The notes below the pieces were generated by a model. That model made no database searches, had not been told where the DNA came from, and saw only the letters and a list, made by a program, of their open reading frames with translations. Shown here one piece after another: positions 55,845 through 64,000 of a DNA stretch of 64,000 nucleotides. Position numbers and translations under genes: made by a program. How positions within the stretch are numbered: the stretch's first letter is position 1; each line of letters opens with the position of its first letter. The stretch comes from Fictibacillus sp. FJAT-27399 (lineage in GTDB: Bacteria > Bacillota > Bacilli > Bacillales > Fictibacillaceae): assembly GCF_001510655.1 (NCBI RefSeq), contig NZ_LMVC01000001.1, forward strand, positions 322,574 through 386,573, read 5' to 3'.

Positions 55845-56777
55845 ATGTTTGACCATATTACCGTACTTAAAGAAGAAGCCGTTAATGCCTTAGATGTGAA
55901 ACCGGATGGAATTTACGTTGACTGTACACTTGGAGGAGCAGGCCACAGCCGACTCATACTCTCAAAACTGACATCAGGCCACCTGTATGCTTTTGACCAA
56001 GATGACACGGCCATTGAACATGCAAAAGCTGCCCTTAAGGAATATGAAGGAACTTTCACCATTATTAAAAGCAATTTCCGTTACATTAAAGAAGAGCTTT
56101 ATAATCGTGGGATTGAGAAAGTAGATGGAATTTTATTCGACCTGGGTGTATCCTCGCCGCAGTTGGATGAAGCAGATCGGGGATTCAGCTATCAGCACGA
56201 TGCGCCGCTAGATATGAGGATGGATCAGACGGCTCAGCTGTCTGCCCATGAAGTAGTTAATGAGTGGCCTTATGAGAAGCTAGTGAAAATTATTTTTCAG
56301 TATGGAGAAGAGAAGTTCGCTAAGCAGATCGCAAGAAAAATTGAAGCTGCCAGGAAAGATCGGACGATTGACACAACTGGAGAACTTGTGGACCTGATCA
56401 AGGATGCCATACCTGCACCAGCCAGGAGAGCTGGCGGGCATCCAGCCAAAAGAACGTTCCAAGCCATCCGAATCGCAGTCAATGATGAATTGAACGCGTT
56501 CGAAGAAGCATTGGAGGATTCTATAGAGCTGCTTTCGATCGGCGGTAGACTTAGCATCATTACCTTCCATTCACTGGAAGACAGAGCCTGCAAAACGATC
56601 ATTAAAAAGCACAGTACCGGACCGTCCCTGCCTCCAGGTTTGCCGATCATACCCGAAGAATTTTTGCCGGTATTAAAAAACATAACAAGGAAGCCGATAC
56701 TACCACGTGAAGAGGAAATTGACGTTAATAGGAGATCACGATCGGCCAAACTGCGCATAGCAGAAAAACAAAAATAA
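55845..56777 (+). CDS. rsmH: 16S rRNA (cytosine1402-N4)-methyltransferase
   Basis: 310 aa, SAM methyltransferase. Seen: [14 protein letters not shown] (SAM loop), [19 protein letters not shown] (split: [17 protein letters not shown]) and ITFHSLEDR. Modifies C1402 in the decoding centre. Second gene of the cluster, 45 nt after mraZ, with AGGAAGG upstream. Confidence 0.97.
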   Translation: MFDHITVLKEEAVNALDVKPDGIYVDCTLGGAGHSRLILSKLTSGHLYAFDQDDTAIEHAKAALKEYEGTFTIIKSNFRYIKEELYNRGIEKVDGILFDLGVSSPQLDEADRGFSYQHDAPLDMRMDQTAQLSAHEVVNEWPYEKLVKIIFQYGEEKFAKQIARKIEAARKDRTIDTTGELVDLIKDAIPAPARRAGGHPAKRTFQAIRIAVNDELNAFEEALEDSIELLSIGGRLSIITFHSLEDRACKTIIKKHSTGPSLPPGLPIIPEEFLPVLKNITRKPILPREEEIDVNRRSRSAKLRIAEKQK

Positions 56778-56791
56778 AGGAGAGTTATGGG

Positions 56792-57160
56792 TTGAGTAAT
56801 TTAGCGTATCAAACACAGAGACAATATCAGCAAGAATCAAGACAAAAATATGTCCAGCAACAAGCACAACCGAGAATCAGAACCCCACGAATAACAAAAG
56901 GAGAAAAGTTCCTTTGGGTTTTTGCCTCCCTTATGCTTATTGCAGGCGCCATTTTCATGGTGTCAAACTACGCCTCAATCTATAAAGTGAACTCCAGCAT
57001 CGAATCCGTTCAAAGTTCGATCAACTACGAAAATAAAGTAGTGGATGATTACAAACAGCAGGTCACAGAACTAAGTGCACCCGACCGCATTCTTAAAATT
57101 GCAAAAGAAAAGCTAGGGATGACGCTTAACGATAAAAACGTAAAAGTGCTTGAAAATTAA
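56792..57160 (+). CDS. ftsL: Cell division protein FtsL
   Basis: 122 aa: basic, Gln-rich cytoplasmic tail (1-36), one membrane helix (about 44-64) and an extracellular coiled coil (about 68-110). Divisome subunit working with DivIC and PbpB. Start is TTG with GGAGAG 7 nt upstream; the weak start may keep its level low. Place between rsmH and pbpB is diagnostic. Confidence 0.93.
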   Translation: MSNLAYQTQRQYQQESRQKYVQQQAQPRIRTPRITKGEKFLWVFASLMLIAGAIFMVSNYASIYKVNSSIESVQSSINYENKVVDDYKQQVTELSAPDRILKIAKEKLGMTLNDKNVKVLEN

Positions 57161-57176
57161 GGCGGAGTATTGAACT

Positions 57177-59342
57177 ATGGAAAATAAGTTTAAATTTAAT
57201 TGGGGAGCAGGGGTTATCATGTTAGTTTTCAGCCTGCTCTTTTTTGTGTTGATAGGAAGATTTTTTTACATCGCGTATACGAAACACATTGAAAATGTTG
57301 ATTTAAAAGCCTATGCAGAAGAAAAATGGACGAGGCATAAAACCCTTGATGCCAACAGGGGGACAATCTTTGACCGCCACGGGCAGGCAATCGCCAAAGA
57401 TATTCCATCCTATACTGTAACAGCCACACTTGACAAGAAGTATCCGACCCATATTAAGGATCCTGCAGCGGCTGCTTCCAAGCTGGCAGGTGTCCTGGAT
57501 GCAGATGAAGGGACGATCGAAGAAGCGCTGAGTAAAAAGAAATTGTTTGAGGTCCAAGTTCCCGGCGGCAGAAAGATCAGCCACAGCGATAAAGAAAAAA
57601 TAGAAAAGATGAAAATAGACGGTATTGATTTTCGGCCGGAAACGAAACGATATTATCCAAACCAAACGTTTGCTCCTTACGTGATTGGCTATACGAATGA
57701 GCAGGGGGAAAATGAAATATCTGGGGCTTTCGGTCTTGAGAAAACGCTTGATAAATACTTAAAAGAAACAAACGGAAGCCTGTCGTTCAAGAGTGATACG
57801 AAAGGCGTAAAGCTTCCGGATCCAGGAGAAAAGATCAAGAAACCGAAGAACGGTTCCAATGTATACTTAACTCTCGATGAGAAAATCCAAATGGTGCTCG
57901 AACAGTCGATGGATAAGGCGAACAAAAAATATAAGCCTGAAAAGATTATCGGTATTGTAGCCGATCCGAAAACGGGCAGGATATTGGCCATGAGCAACCG
58001 GCCGGCTTTTAATCCGAACAAGCGGAACATTAAAGACTTTACGAACCTTGCCATCTCAGATCCTTACGAGCCAGGATCTACGATGAAAATCTTTACATTG
58101 GCGGCTGCGATCCAAGAAGGGGTGTACAATGGCAATGAAACTTATAAATCAGGCCAATACAAGATTCCCCACAACCGGCCGATCAGCGATCATAACAAAG
58201 TTGGCTGGGGAACGATCACCTTCAATGAAGGGGTTCAAAACTCTTCCAACGTGCTATTCTCCAAGCTTGCGAGAGAGAAGCTAGGTTATGACCGGCTTTT
58301 AAATTACTTGAAAAAGTTCGGCCTGGATCGTCCAACCGGCATTGATCTGCCGAATGAAAAATCCGGAAGAATCCTCTACAACTATGAGATTGAAAAACTC
58401 ACCACCGCATTCGGACAGGGGACAACAGTAACACCAATCCAGCAGATCCAGGCGGCAACAGCAATAGCGAACGGCGGTAAAATGATGAAGCCGTATGTGA
58501 TTGACAAAGTGGTGGATCCCTCCGACAAAAAAGTGCTGCTGCAGCACAAACCGGAAGTGGCAGGAAGACCGATTTCAGAAAAAACATCAAAAGAAGTCCG
58601 CGATATTTTAGAGACCGTTGTGACGAAAGGAACAGGAAAGCCTTATCAGATCAAAGGGTACTCTGTCGCTGGCAAAACAGGTACAGCACAGGTGGTAGAT
58701 AAAGAGACTGGAAGATATGCTCACGGATGGGGACAAAATGTTTTTTCTTTCATGGGTATGGCTCCTAAAGACGATCCTAAGCTGCTCGTCTATGTCGCTG
58801 TTGACCGCCCTCATTTAAAGAATAATGAGCTCGGATCTTACCCGGTGTCAGACGTCTTCACTACAGTTATGAAAAACAGCCTTCAATACTTGAACATTGA
58901 ACCTGAAGATGAAAAAGAAACAAAAAGAAAAATTTCCGACAGTTCAATCAAAATCGATGATTACAGCGGTGAGGAGGCTGCAAAAGCTGAAGATGAACTG
59001 AAACAGAAAGGGATGAAAGTGCTGACCCTTGGAAGCGGAAGCCAAGTCATCTCCCAGCAGCCCTCTGCCTCTTCAGGACTGCTTCCTGGAGAGAAGGTCA
59101 TCCTTCGGACAGAAGGTGATGTACAGATGCCGGACCTTACCGGATGGTCTTTGACAGATGTCCTGAAATTTTCGAAGATCATGGACATCGACGCCTCCGT
59201 AGAAGGTTCAGGTTTTGCATCGAAACAGAGTTTGAAAAAAGGATCGGTAATCAAAGATAAAGATTACCTGACAGTCGAGTTTGAAAAGCCTCAGATGCCT
59301 TCCGTGAATCTCAGCGATGAAAGCGGAGGCGGAACAGAATAG
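57177..59342 (+). CDS. pbpB: Penicillin-binding protein 2B, septal transpeptidase
   Basis: 721 aa, class B PBP: N-terminal anchor (about 14-34), dimerisation domain, transpeptidase with STMK (Ser about 301), SSN (about 356) and KTGTAQ (about 499), then two PASTA domains at the C-terminus (about 595-710). Cross-links septal peptidoglycan and partners with FtsW (20.6 kb). Full length. A hairpin follows before spoVD. Confidence 0.96.
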   Translation: MENKFKFNWGAGVIMLVFSLLFFVLIGRFFYIAYTKHIENVDLKAYAEEKWTRHKTLDANRGTIFDRHGQAIAKDIPSYTVTATLDKKYPTHIKDPAAAASKLAGVLDADEGTIEEALSKKKLFEVQVPGGRKISHSDKEKIEKMKIDGIDFRPETKRYYPNQTFAPYVIGYTNEQGENEISGAFGLEKTLDKYLKETNGSLSFKSDTKGVKLPDPGEKIKKPKNGSNVYLTLDEKIQMVLEQSMDKANKKYKPEKIIGIVADPKTGRILAMSNRPAFNPNKRNIKDFTNLAISDPYEPGSTMKIFTLAAAIQEGVYNGNETYKSGQYKIPHNRPISDHNKVGWGTITFNEGVQNSSNVLFSKLAREKLGYDRLLNYLKKFGLDRPTGIDLPNEKSGRILYNYEIEKLTTAFGQGTTVTPIQQIQAATAIANGGKMMKPYVIDKVVDPSDKKVLLQHKPEVAGRPISEKTSKEVRDILETVVTKGTGKPYQIKGYSVAGKTGTAQVVDKETGRYAHGWGQNVFSFMGMAPKDDPKLLVYVAVDRPHLKNNELGSYPVSDVFTTVMKNSLQYLNIEPEDEKETKRKISDSSIKIDDYSGEEAAKAEDELKQKGMKVLTLGSGSQVISQQPSASSGLLPGEKVILRTEGDVQMPDLTGWSLTDVLKFSKIMDIDASVEGSGFASKQSLKKGSVIKDKDYLTVEFEKPQMPSVNLSDESGGGTE

Positions 59343-59347
59343 ATTGG

Positions 59348-59372
59348 CGGAATGGCACACTGCCATTCCGTT
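59348..59372 (+). terminator. Hairpin between pbpB and spoVD
   Basis: CGGAATGGCA / TGCCATTCCG, 10 bp, 3-nt loop, followed by only two Ts. Probably partial termination, separating vegetative pbpB from sporulation gene spoVD. Confidence 0.5.
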
Positions 59373-59428
59373 CTAATCGCCTATGTACAAGCATATATTG
59401 AAACGAGCCATGTGGAGGAGGTAATCAT

Positions 59429-61357
59429 GTGCGTGTTTCAAATGTGACGGTACGTAGGCGGTTAATTTTTGTTCTTACCTTTGGGCTGATCTTCTTTTTT
59501 ATCATTGGAGTCAGGCTTGGTTATGTACAGTTTGTAATCGGAGACTGGCTGACAGGCAAAGCACTTGACTCATGGAGCCGGAATATTCCGTTTGAACCGC
59601 AGAGGGGTGAAATTCTGGATCGGAACAATGTGCCGCTGGCAACCAATATCAGTGCGCCTACTGTCTTTGTGATACCAAGACAGATCAGCGATCCTGTTCA
59701 AACGTCTGAAAAATTAGCAGCCGTGCTGGATATTTCCCAGCTTGATGTATATAAAAAAATCACAAAGAAATCTTCCATCATCCGTCTGGACCAAGGCGGC
59801 AGGAAGATCAGCAATGAAAAAGCGAATCAAGTCCGTGAGCTAAACCTGCCTGGTATCTTTATTGCTGAAGACAGCAAGAGGCACTATCCTTTCGGCAGCT
59901 ATCTCTCCCATGTGTTGGGTTTTGCCGGGATCGACAACCAGGGGCTTATGGGACTGGAGCTCTATTATGATAAACAGCTAAAAGGAACAAAAGGACATGT
60001 TTCGTTCTTTTCTGATGCGAGGGGACGCAGAATGCCCTCGTTATCGGATGATTATGAGCGGCCAAAGGATGGTTATAACCTCAAACTGACCATTGACTCA
60101 AAAGTACAGACCATCATCGAACGCGAACTGGACATCGCGCAGGCGAAATACAATCCTGATGGAGCAGTAGCCATTGCGATGAACCCGAATACCGGCGAGA
60201 TCCTTGGCATGTCAAGCCGGCCTGACTTTGATCCCGAAGAATACCGCCGTGTTGCGCCGGAAGTGTATAACCGAAATCTGCCGGTATGGGCAAACTATGA
60301 ACCCGGTTCAACATTTAAGATCATTACGCTGGCAGCGGCCCTGGAAGAAAATAAAGTTGATCTCGAGCACGACCACTTTCATGATCCTGGATCTATTGAA
60401 GTTGGCGGCAGGAAACTGCGCTGCTGGAAAAGGGGAGGACATGGCAGCCAATCCTTCTTGGAAGGAGTTCAGAACTCATGCAACCCTGGATTTGTTATTC
60501 TCGGGCAGCGTCTTGGCAAAGAAAAACTGTTCTCCTACATTCAAAATTTTGGATTTGGCCAGAAAACGGGTATCGACCTTCAAGGAGAGGGAACAGGAAT
60601 ATTGTTTAACCTGAAGAACGTAGGGCCGCTCGAGCTCGCAACGACCGCGTTCGGCCAGGGGGTTTCAGTTACGCCGATCCAGCAGGTTGCAGCGGTATCC
60701 GCTGCGATTAACGGTGGTTATCTGTATGAGCCATACATTGCCAAGGAACTGGTTGATCCAGCGACCGGGAAAACGGTGAGCAGGCAGACGCCAAAACTAA
60801 AACGGCGTGTCATATCAGAGAAAACATCCAAAGAAGTCCGGCATGCACTTGAGACCGTTGTGGCACAAGGTACTGGCGGCAATGCGTTTGTAGATGGCTA
60901 TCGTGTAGGCGGAAAAACAGGGACAGCACAAAAAGCTAAGAATGGAAAATATCTTCAGAACAATCATATTGTATCGTTTATCGGTATGGCTCCTGCAGAT
61001 GATCCGCAGATCGTTGTTTACGTTGCGGTCGACAACCCGAAAGACACCATTCAATTCGGAGGTGTAGTTGCTGCGCCGATGGTTGGAAAGATTGTGGATG
61101 ACTCCTTACGAGCGATGGGGGTAGAGAAGCGGAAGAACCAGATCGAAAAGAAAAAAACGTGGCAGGATCAGGAGCTGATCAAAGTGCCCAATCTTGTAGG
61201 CAAGTCGACGAAAGAAATCAAAGGCTTGCTCTATGATTTGAAAATCCAAAGCTCCGGACGAGGGCAATATGTAGTAAAGCAAGCACCGGAACCTGGAGTA
61301 AAACTAAAGCCGGGTTCAGTTATTCGCCTGTTTTTGGGTGACAAACCGGATAGGTAG
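59429..61357 (+). CDS. spoVD: Sporulation-specific penicillin-binding protein SpoVD
   Basis: 642 aa, class B PBP for spore cortex synthesis, working with SEDS protein SpoVE. N-terminal membrane anchor, STFK (Ser294), SCN (about 350-352), KTGTAQ, one C-terminal PASTA domain (about 575-640). Cys332 and Cys351 are both present, 19 residues apart, the pair whose disulfide is reduced by StoA in B. subtilis. GTG 59429 is set by GGAGGAGG 7 nt upstream; an overlapping ATG in another frame stops at once. Confidence 0.96.
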   Translation: MRVSNVTVRRRLIFVLTFGLIFFFIIGVRLGYVQFVIGDWLTGKALDSWSRNIPFEPQRGEILDRNNVPLATNISAPTVFVIPRQISDPVQTSEKLAAVLDISQLDVYKKITKKSSIIRLDQGGRKISNEKANQVRELNLPGIFIAEDSKRHYPFGSYLSHVLGFAGIDNQGLMGLELYYDKQLKGTKGHVSFFSDARGRRMPSLSDDYERPKDGYNLKLTIDSKVQTIIERELDIAQAKYNPDGAVAIAMNPNTGEILGMSSRPDFDPEEYRRVAPEVYNRNLPVWANYEPGSTFKIITLAAALEENKVDLEHDHFHDPGSIEVGGRKLRCWKRGGHGSQSFLEGVQNSCNPGFVILGQRLGKEKLFSYIQNFGFGQKTGIDLQGEGTGILFNLKNVGPLELATTAFGQGVSVTPIQQVAAVSAAINGGYLYEPYIAKELVDPATGKTVSRQTPKLKRRVISEKTSKEVRHALETVVAQGTGGNAFVDGYRVGGKTGTAQKAKNGKYLQNNHIVSFIGMAPADDPQIVVYVAVDNPKDTIQFGGVVAAPMVGKIVDDSLRAMGVEKRKNQIEKKKTWQDQELIKVPNLVGKSTKEIKGLLYDLKIQSSGRGQYVVKQAPEPGVKLKPGSVIRLFLGDKPDR

Positions 61358-61382
61358 GATTAAAATAGACTTGAATGCTAAT

Positions 61383-61410
61383 AGCCAGGCGATAGCCTTG
61401 GCTTCTTTTT
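61383..61410 (+). terminator. Possible terminator of spoVD
   Basis: AGCCA-GGC / GCC-TGGCT with one bulged T and a 4-nt loop, then TCTTTTT. Close before murE, so perhaps partial. Confidence 0.5.
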
Positions 61411-61444
61411 CTGATGTAAACTCTTGTAGAAAGGTCTTGATAAT

Positions 61445-62911
61445 GTGGAACTAAAGACACTAGTAAATCATTTATTAAACTATAAAACAGATCATGAAAC
61501 GAACGCTGAAATTACTTCGATTGAAATGGACTCCAGAGCAGCAGGACCGGGAAGTCTGTTTGTCTGCATCAAAGGGTTTACCGTAGACGGTCACGACTAT
61601 GCCGGGCAGGCTGTAAAAAACGGAGCAGCTGCAGTATTGGCTGAAAAACCTCTGGAGGGCATTGATTCGGTGCCCGTCATTTTAGTGAACGATACCAAAA
61701 GGGCGATGGCGGTGCTCGCGAATGTATTTTACGATTACCCAACAAGTAAACTGCATCTGATCGGGGTCACCGGAACGAACGGTAAAACGACCACTTCTCA
61801 TCTGATCGAGCAGATTTTTTCAGATGCAGGGAAACGAACGGGCATGATCGGCACCATCGATATGAAAATAAATGGAGTCAGCCATAAAGTATCCAACACC
61901 ACCCCGGAATCTCTTTTTCTTCAAAAAGCGTTTAAAGAGATGATTGATCAGGGCGTGGAGAGTGCAGTCATGGAAGTTTCCTCCCATGCCCTGGATATGG
62001 GCAGGGTCAGGGGCTGCGATTATGACATCGCTGTGTTCACGAATTTTACCCAGGACCATTTGGACTATCATAAAGATATGGAGACGTATTTAAGAGCTAA
62101 AGGGCTTCTGTTCGCTCAGCTCGGTAATACATACGCCGGGAATAAGGAAAAGATCGCCATCCTTAACAGGGATGACGAGGCTTCAAAAAAGTTCGAAAAA
62201 ATGACAGCCGCCCAAATATTAACGTACGGTATTGAACAAAAAAGCGATATTATGGCGAAGGATATTAAGGTGACTGGAAAAGGAACCTCCTTTACTCTTG
62301 TAACGCCGTTAGAAGAGAGGCCTGTTTCCATAAAACTAGTCGGTAAATTTTCGGTATACAACGTACTTGCTGCGATTTCAGCTACGCTTTTATCCGGTAT
62401 TCCGATTGACTCTATTGTCAAAACCATGGAAAATATGAATGGTGTACCGGGGCGGTTTGAAACGGTTGATGCTGGCCAAAGCTTTACGGTAATCGTTGAC
62501 TATGCCCATACACCTGACAGCCTCGAGAATGCACTTACAACCGTGAATGAATTTGCCGTTGGAAAAGTGATTTCTGTAGTAGGCTGCGGAGGAGACCGTG
62601 ACCGGACTAAAAGGCCGCTGATGGCAAAGATTGCAGCAGAGCATTCGGATGTTGCCATCTTTACTTCCGATAATCCCAGGACAGAAGATCCGCTTGCGAT
62701 ACTTGAGGATATGAAAGAAGGCGTTCAGGGCTACGAATACATCATTAAGCCAGACCGAAAAGATGCGATCACCTACGCGGTAGAAATCGCAGATGACAAT
62801 GACATTATCCTGGTTGCCGGAAAAGGGCATGAAACCTACCAAATTATCGGAAAAGACGTTCTGGATTTTGATGACCGGAAAGTAGCTGCAGAAGCGATTG
62901 GAGCGAAATAG
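61445..62911 (+). CDS. murE: UDP-MurNAc-L-Ala-D-Glu:meso-diaminopimelate ligase
   Basis: 488 aa Mur ligase. ATP loop [10 protein letters not shown] (about 107-116), DNPR in [10 protein letters not shown] (about 410), the mark of enzymes adding meso-diaminopimelate and not lysine, and HETYQ near the end. So the cell wall is of the DAP type. GTG start at 61445 with AAAGG upstream at a long distance (11 nt). murF follows after 2 nt. Confidence 0.96.
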   Translation: MELKTLVNHLLNYKTDHETNAEITSIEMDSRAAGPGSLFVCIKGFTVDGHDYAGQAVKNGAAAVLAEKPLEGIDSVPVILVNDTKRAMAVLANVFYDYPTSKLHLIGVTGTNGKTTTSHLIEQIFSDAGKRTGMIGTIDMKINGVSHKVSNTTPESLFLQKAFKEMIDQGVESAVMEVSSHALDMGRVRGCDYDIAVFTNFTQDHLDYHKDMETYLRAKGLLFAQLGNTYAGNKEKIAILNRDDEASKKFEKMTAAQILTYGIEQKSDIMAKDIKVTGKGTSFTLVTPLEERPVSIKLVGKFSVYNVLAAISATLLSGIPIDSIVKTMENMNGVPGRFETVDAGQSFTVIVDYAHTPDSLENALTTVNEFAVGKVISVVGCGGDRDRTKRPLMAKIAAEHSDVAIFTSDNPRTEDPLAILEDMKEGVQGYEYIIKPDRKDAITYAVEIADDNDIILVAGKGHETYQIIGKDVLDFDDRKVAAEAIGAK

Positions 62912-62913
62912 CA

Positions 62914-64000
62914 ATGAAATTGGATTTAAAAGAATTAACAGGGATAGCTGTATCGACTACTGGAAACATTGAGAATACAGTGATTCATGAGGTAACCAAA
63001 GATTCAAGGCAATCTTCTCCGCAATCGCTGTACATCCCAATCTCTGGAGAGAAATTCGATGGACATCGTTTTTTAATGCAGGCCATTGAGCAGGGAGCTG
63101 TAGCCTCTCTTTGGAAAGAAGGTACACCCTTGCCAGAGGGGCTCGAAAGCTCGTTCCCTCTCCTTTATGTAAAAGATACGGTGGAATCTCTTCAGCAGAT
63201 GGCTAAGCTTTATTTAAGGAAAGTAAAGCCGGTCGTTATTGCTGTAACTGGTTCCAATGGGAAAACGACGACTAAGGATCTGCTGGAAGCTGTTGTTTCC
63301 ACGAGTTTTAAAACCCATAAAACACAAGGCAACTACAATAACCATATCGGCCTGCCTCTGACGATCCTGTCCATGGAAAACGACACTGAGGTTATCATTC
63401 TTGAAATGGGAATGAGCAATTTCGGAGAGATCTCATTACTTAGCAGATTGTCTGAACCTGATCTGGCGATTGTAACAAATATTGGAGAATCACATATCGA
63501 GTACCTCGGAAGCAGAGAAGGCATCGCAAAAGCTAAACTTGAGATTAAAGACGGCCTTAAAGAAAGCGGGCTGCTCATTGTTGATGGAGATGAACCTCTT
63601 CTTCAGCATCTGTCATCACCCAATATATTAAAATGTGGCTATGGTGAAGATTGCACGGTGAAGATCGTGAATCAAGATGGTGATGAGGATGGCTTCACAT
63701 TCGAGCTTGAAGGAGGGAACATGGTTTATTCTCTTCCGCTGCTCGGTACTCATAATGTTAAAAATGCAGCATATGCTATCGCAGTCGGCCATTATTTGAA
63801 CATTGAGGACAGCGCGATCAATGAGGGTTTGAAAAACCTGAAGCTGACCAACATGAGGCTGGAAAAATACCGCGGCTTGAATGGGGCGCTGCTGATCAAT
63901 GACGCATATAATGCCAGCCCTACAAGCATGGCGGCTGCTATAGAAGCTGTTAAAGGACTGCAGAATTATAAAAGAAAAGCCGTTGTACTGGGAGATATGT
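62914..64000 (+). CDS. murF: UDP-MurNAc-tripeptide:D-Ala-D-Ala ligase, partial (cut by right edge)
   Basis: The first 362 codons of about 450 are present, open to the window edge. N-terminal substrate domain (VTKDSRQSSPQSLYIPISGE), ATP loop VTGSNGKTTTKDL (about 109-121), GNYNNHIGLPLT, EMGMSNFGEI and DAYNASPTS, all typical of MurF. It adds D-Ala-D-Ala to the DAP tripeptide, directly after MurE in the pathway. In B. subtilis murF lies elsewhere (by ddl); here it keeps the ancestral dcw order. Confidence 0.95.
   Translation, partial: MKLDLKELTGIAVSTTGNIENTVIHEVTKDSRQSSPQSLYIPISGEKFDGHRFLMQAIEQGAVASLWKEGTPLPEGLESSFPLLYVKDTVESLQQMAKLYLRKVKPVVIAVTGSNGKTTTKDLLEAVVSTSFKTHKTQGNYNNHIGLPLTILSMENDTEVIILEMGMSNFGEISLLSRLSEPDLAIVTNIGESHIEYLGSREGIAKAKLEIKDGLKESGLLIVDGDEPLLQHLSSPNILKCGYGEDCTVKIVNQDGDEDGFTFELEGGNMVYSLPLLGTHNVKNAAYAIAVGHYLNIEDSAINEGLKNLKLTNMRLEKYRGLNGALLINDAYNASPTSMAAAIEAVKGLQNYKRKAVVLGDM

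Overview
The window is a chromosomal segment of a low-GC, endospore-forming Bacillaceae. The gene order follows the Bacillus subtilis rnjA–pdh–ylaN–pyc–cta–ylb–mraZ–murE region almost gene for gene. Sporulation genes (ylbJ, ylbO/gerR, spoVD, ylaJ, a csfG-like sRNA), bacillithiol synthesis (bshC) and caa3 oxidase all fit that group. Gene content differs from B. subtilis (no ctaA or ylaM; murF directly follows murE; an acyl-CoA carboxylase cluster lies between ylbP and panE). A Fictibacillus-like genus is my best guess, but the sequence alone cannot prove it. No phage, CRISPR array, tRNA or rRNA was seen.

Layout. 1–1.5 kb: 5' end of rnjA, rpoY and a deformylase, all on the minus strand. 1.5–6.9 kb: pdhABCD, with a long structured leader. 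7–13.9 kb: small conserved genes, the SR1/SR1P dual-function RNA, arginine decarboxylase speA, a nitronate monooxygenase-like enzyme, yktB and suhB. 14–20.4 kb: typA and the yla cluster, including PIN–PhoH protein YlaK and YlaN. 20.5–25.4 kb: ftsW and pycA, the latter followed by a decaying tandem array of its own 3' end. 25.4–31.7 kb: the haem-O/caa3 oxidase operon ctaBCDEF plus ctaG. 31.7–46 kb: ylb cluster with two acetyltransferase/nucleotidyltransferase genes, a MITE-like repeat, a second dispersed-repeat fragment, ylbF (ricF), a csfG-like sRNA, rsmD, coaD, ylbJKL and tmcAL. 46–53.4 kb: ylbN-rpmF, a crotonase, gerR, ylbP, a three-gene biotin-dependent carboxylase, and panE. 53.5–64 kb: bshC and the division/cell-wall cluster mraZ-rsmH-ftsL-pbpB-spoVD-murE-murF, with murF cut by the window edge.

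How the genes work together. A large share of the window serves the pyruvate node and respiration: PDH makes acetyl-CoA, PycA makes oxaloacetate, SR1P is known to assist GapA, and the cta genes build the terminal oxidase. I see cre-like, CcpN-like and ResD-like sites in front of several of these units, consistent with carbon- and oxygen-dependent control. The second theme is cell-wall synthesis and division (ftsW, mraZ to murF), with sporulation branches.

Most interesting observations: (i) tandem copies of the pycA tail that differ from the gene only at synonymous sites while they remain readable; (ii) a three-helix leader in front of pdhA; (iii) the SR1 promoter with two CcpN-like operators; (iv) a csfG-like sRNA with a sigma-F-type promoter; (v) a MITE-like element and a repeat fragment that supplies the C-terminus of a thioesterase; (vi) an acyl-CoA carboxylase set near a crotonase that lacks the usual hydratase Pro-Glu. 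I found no convincing wholly new multi-gene system.
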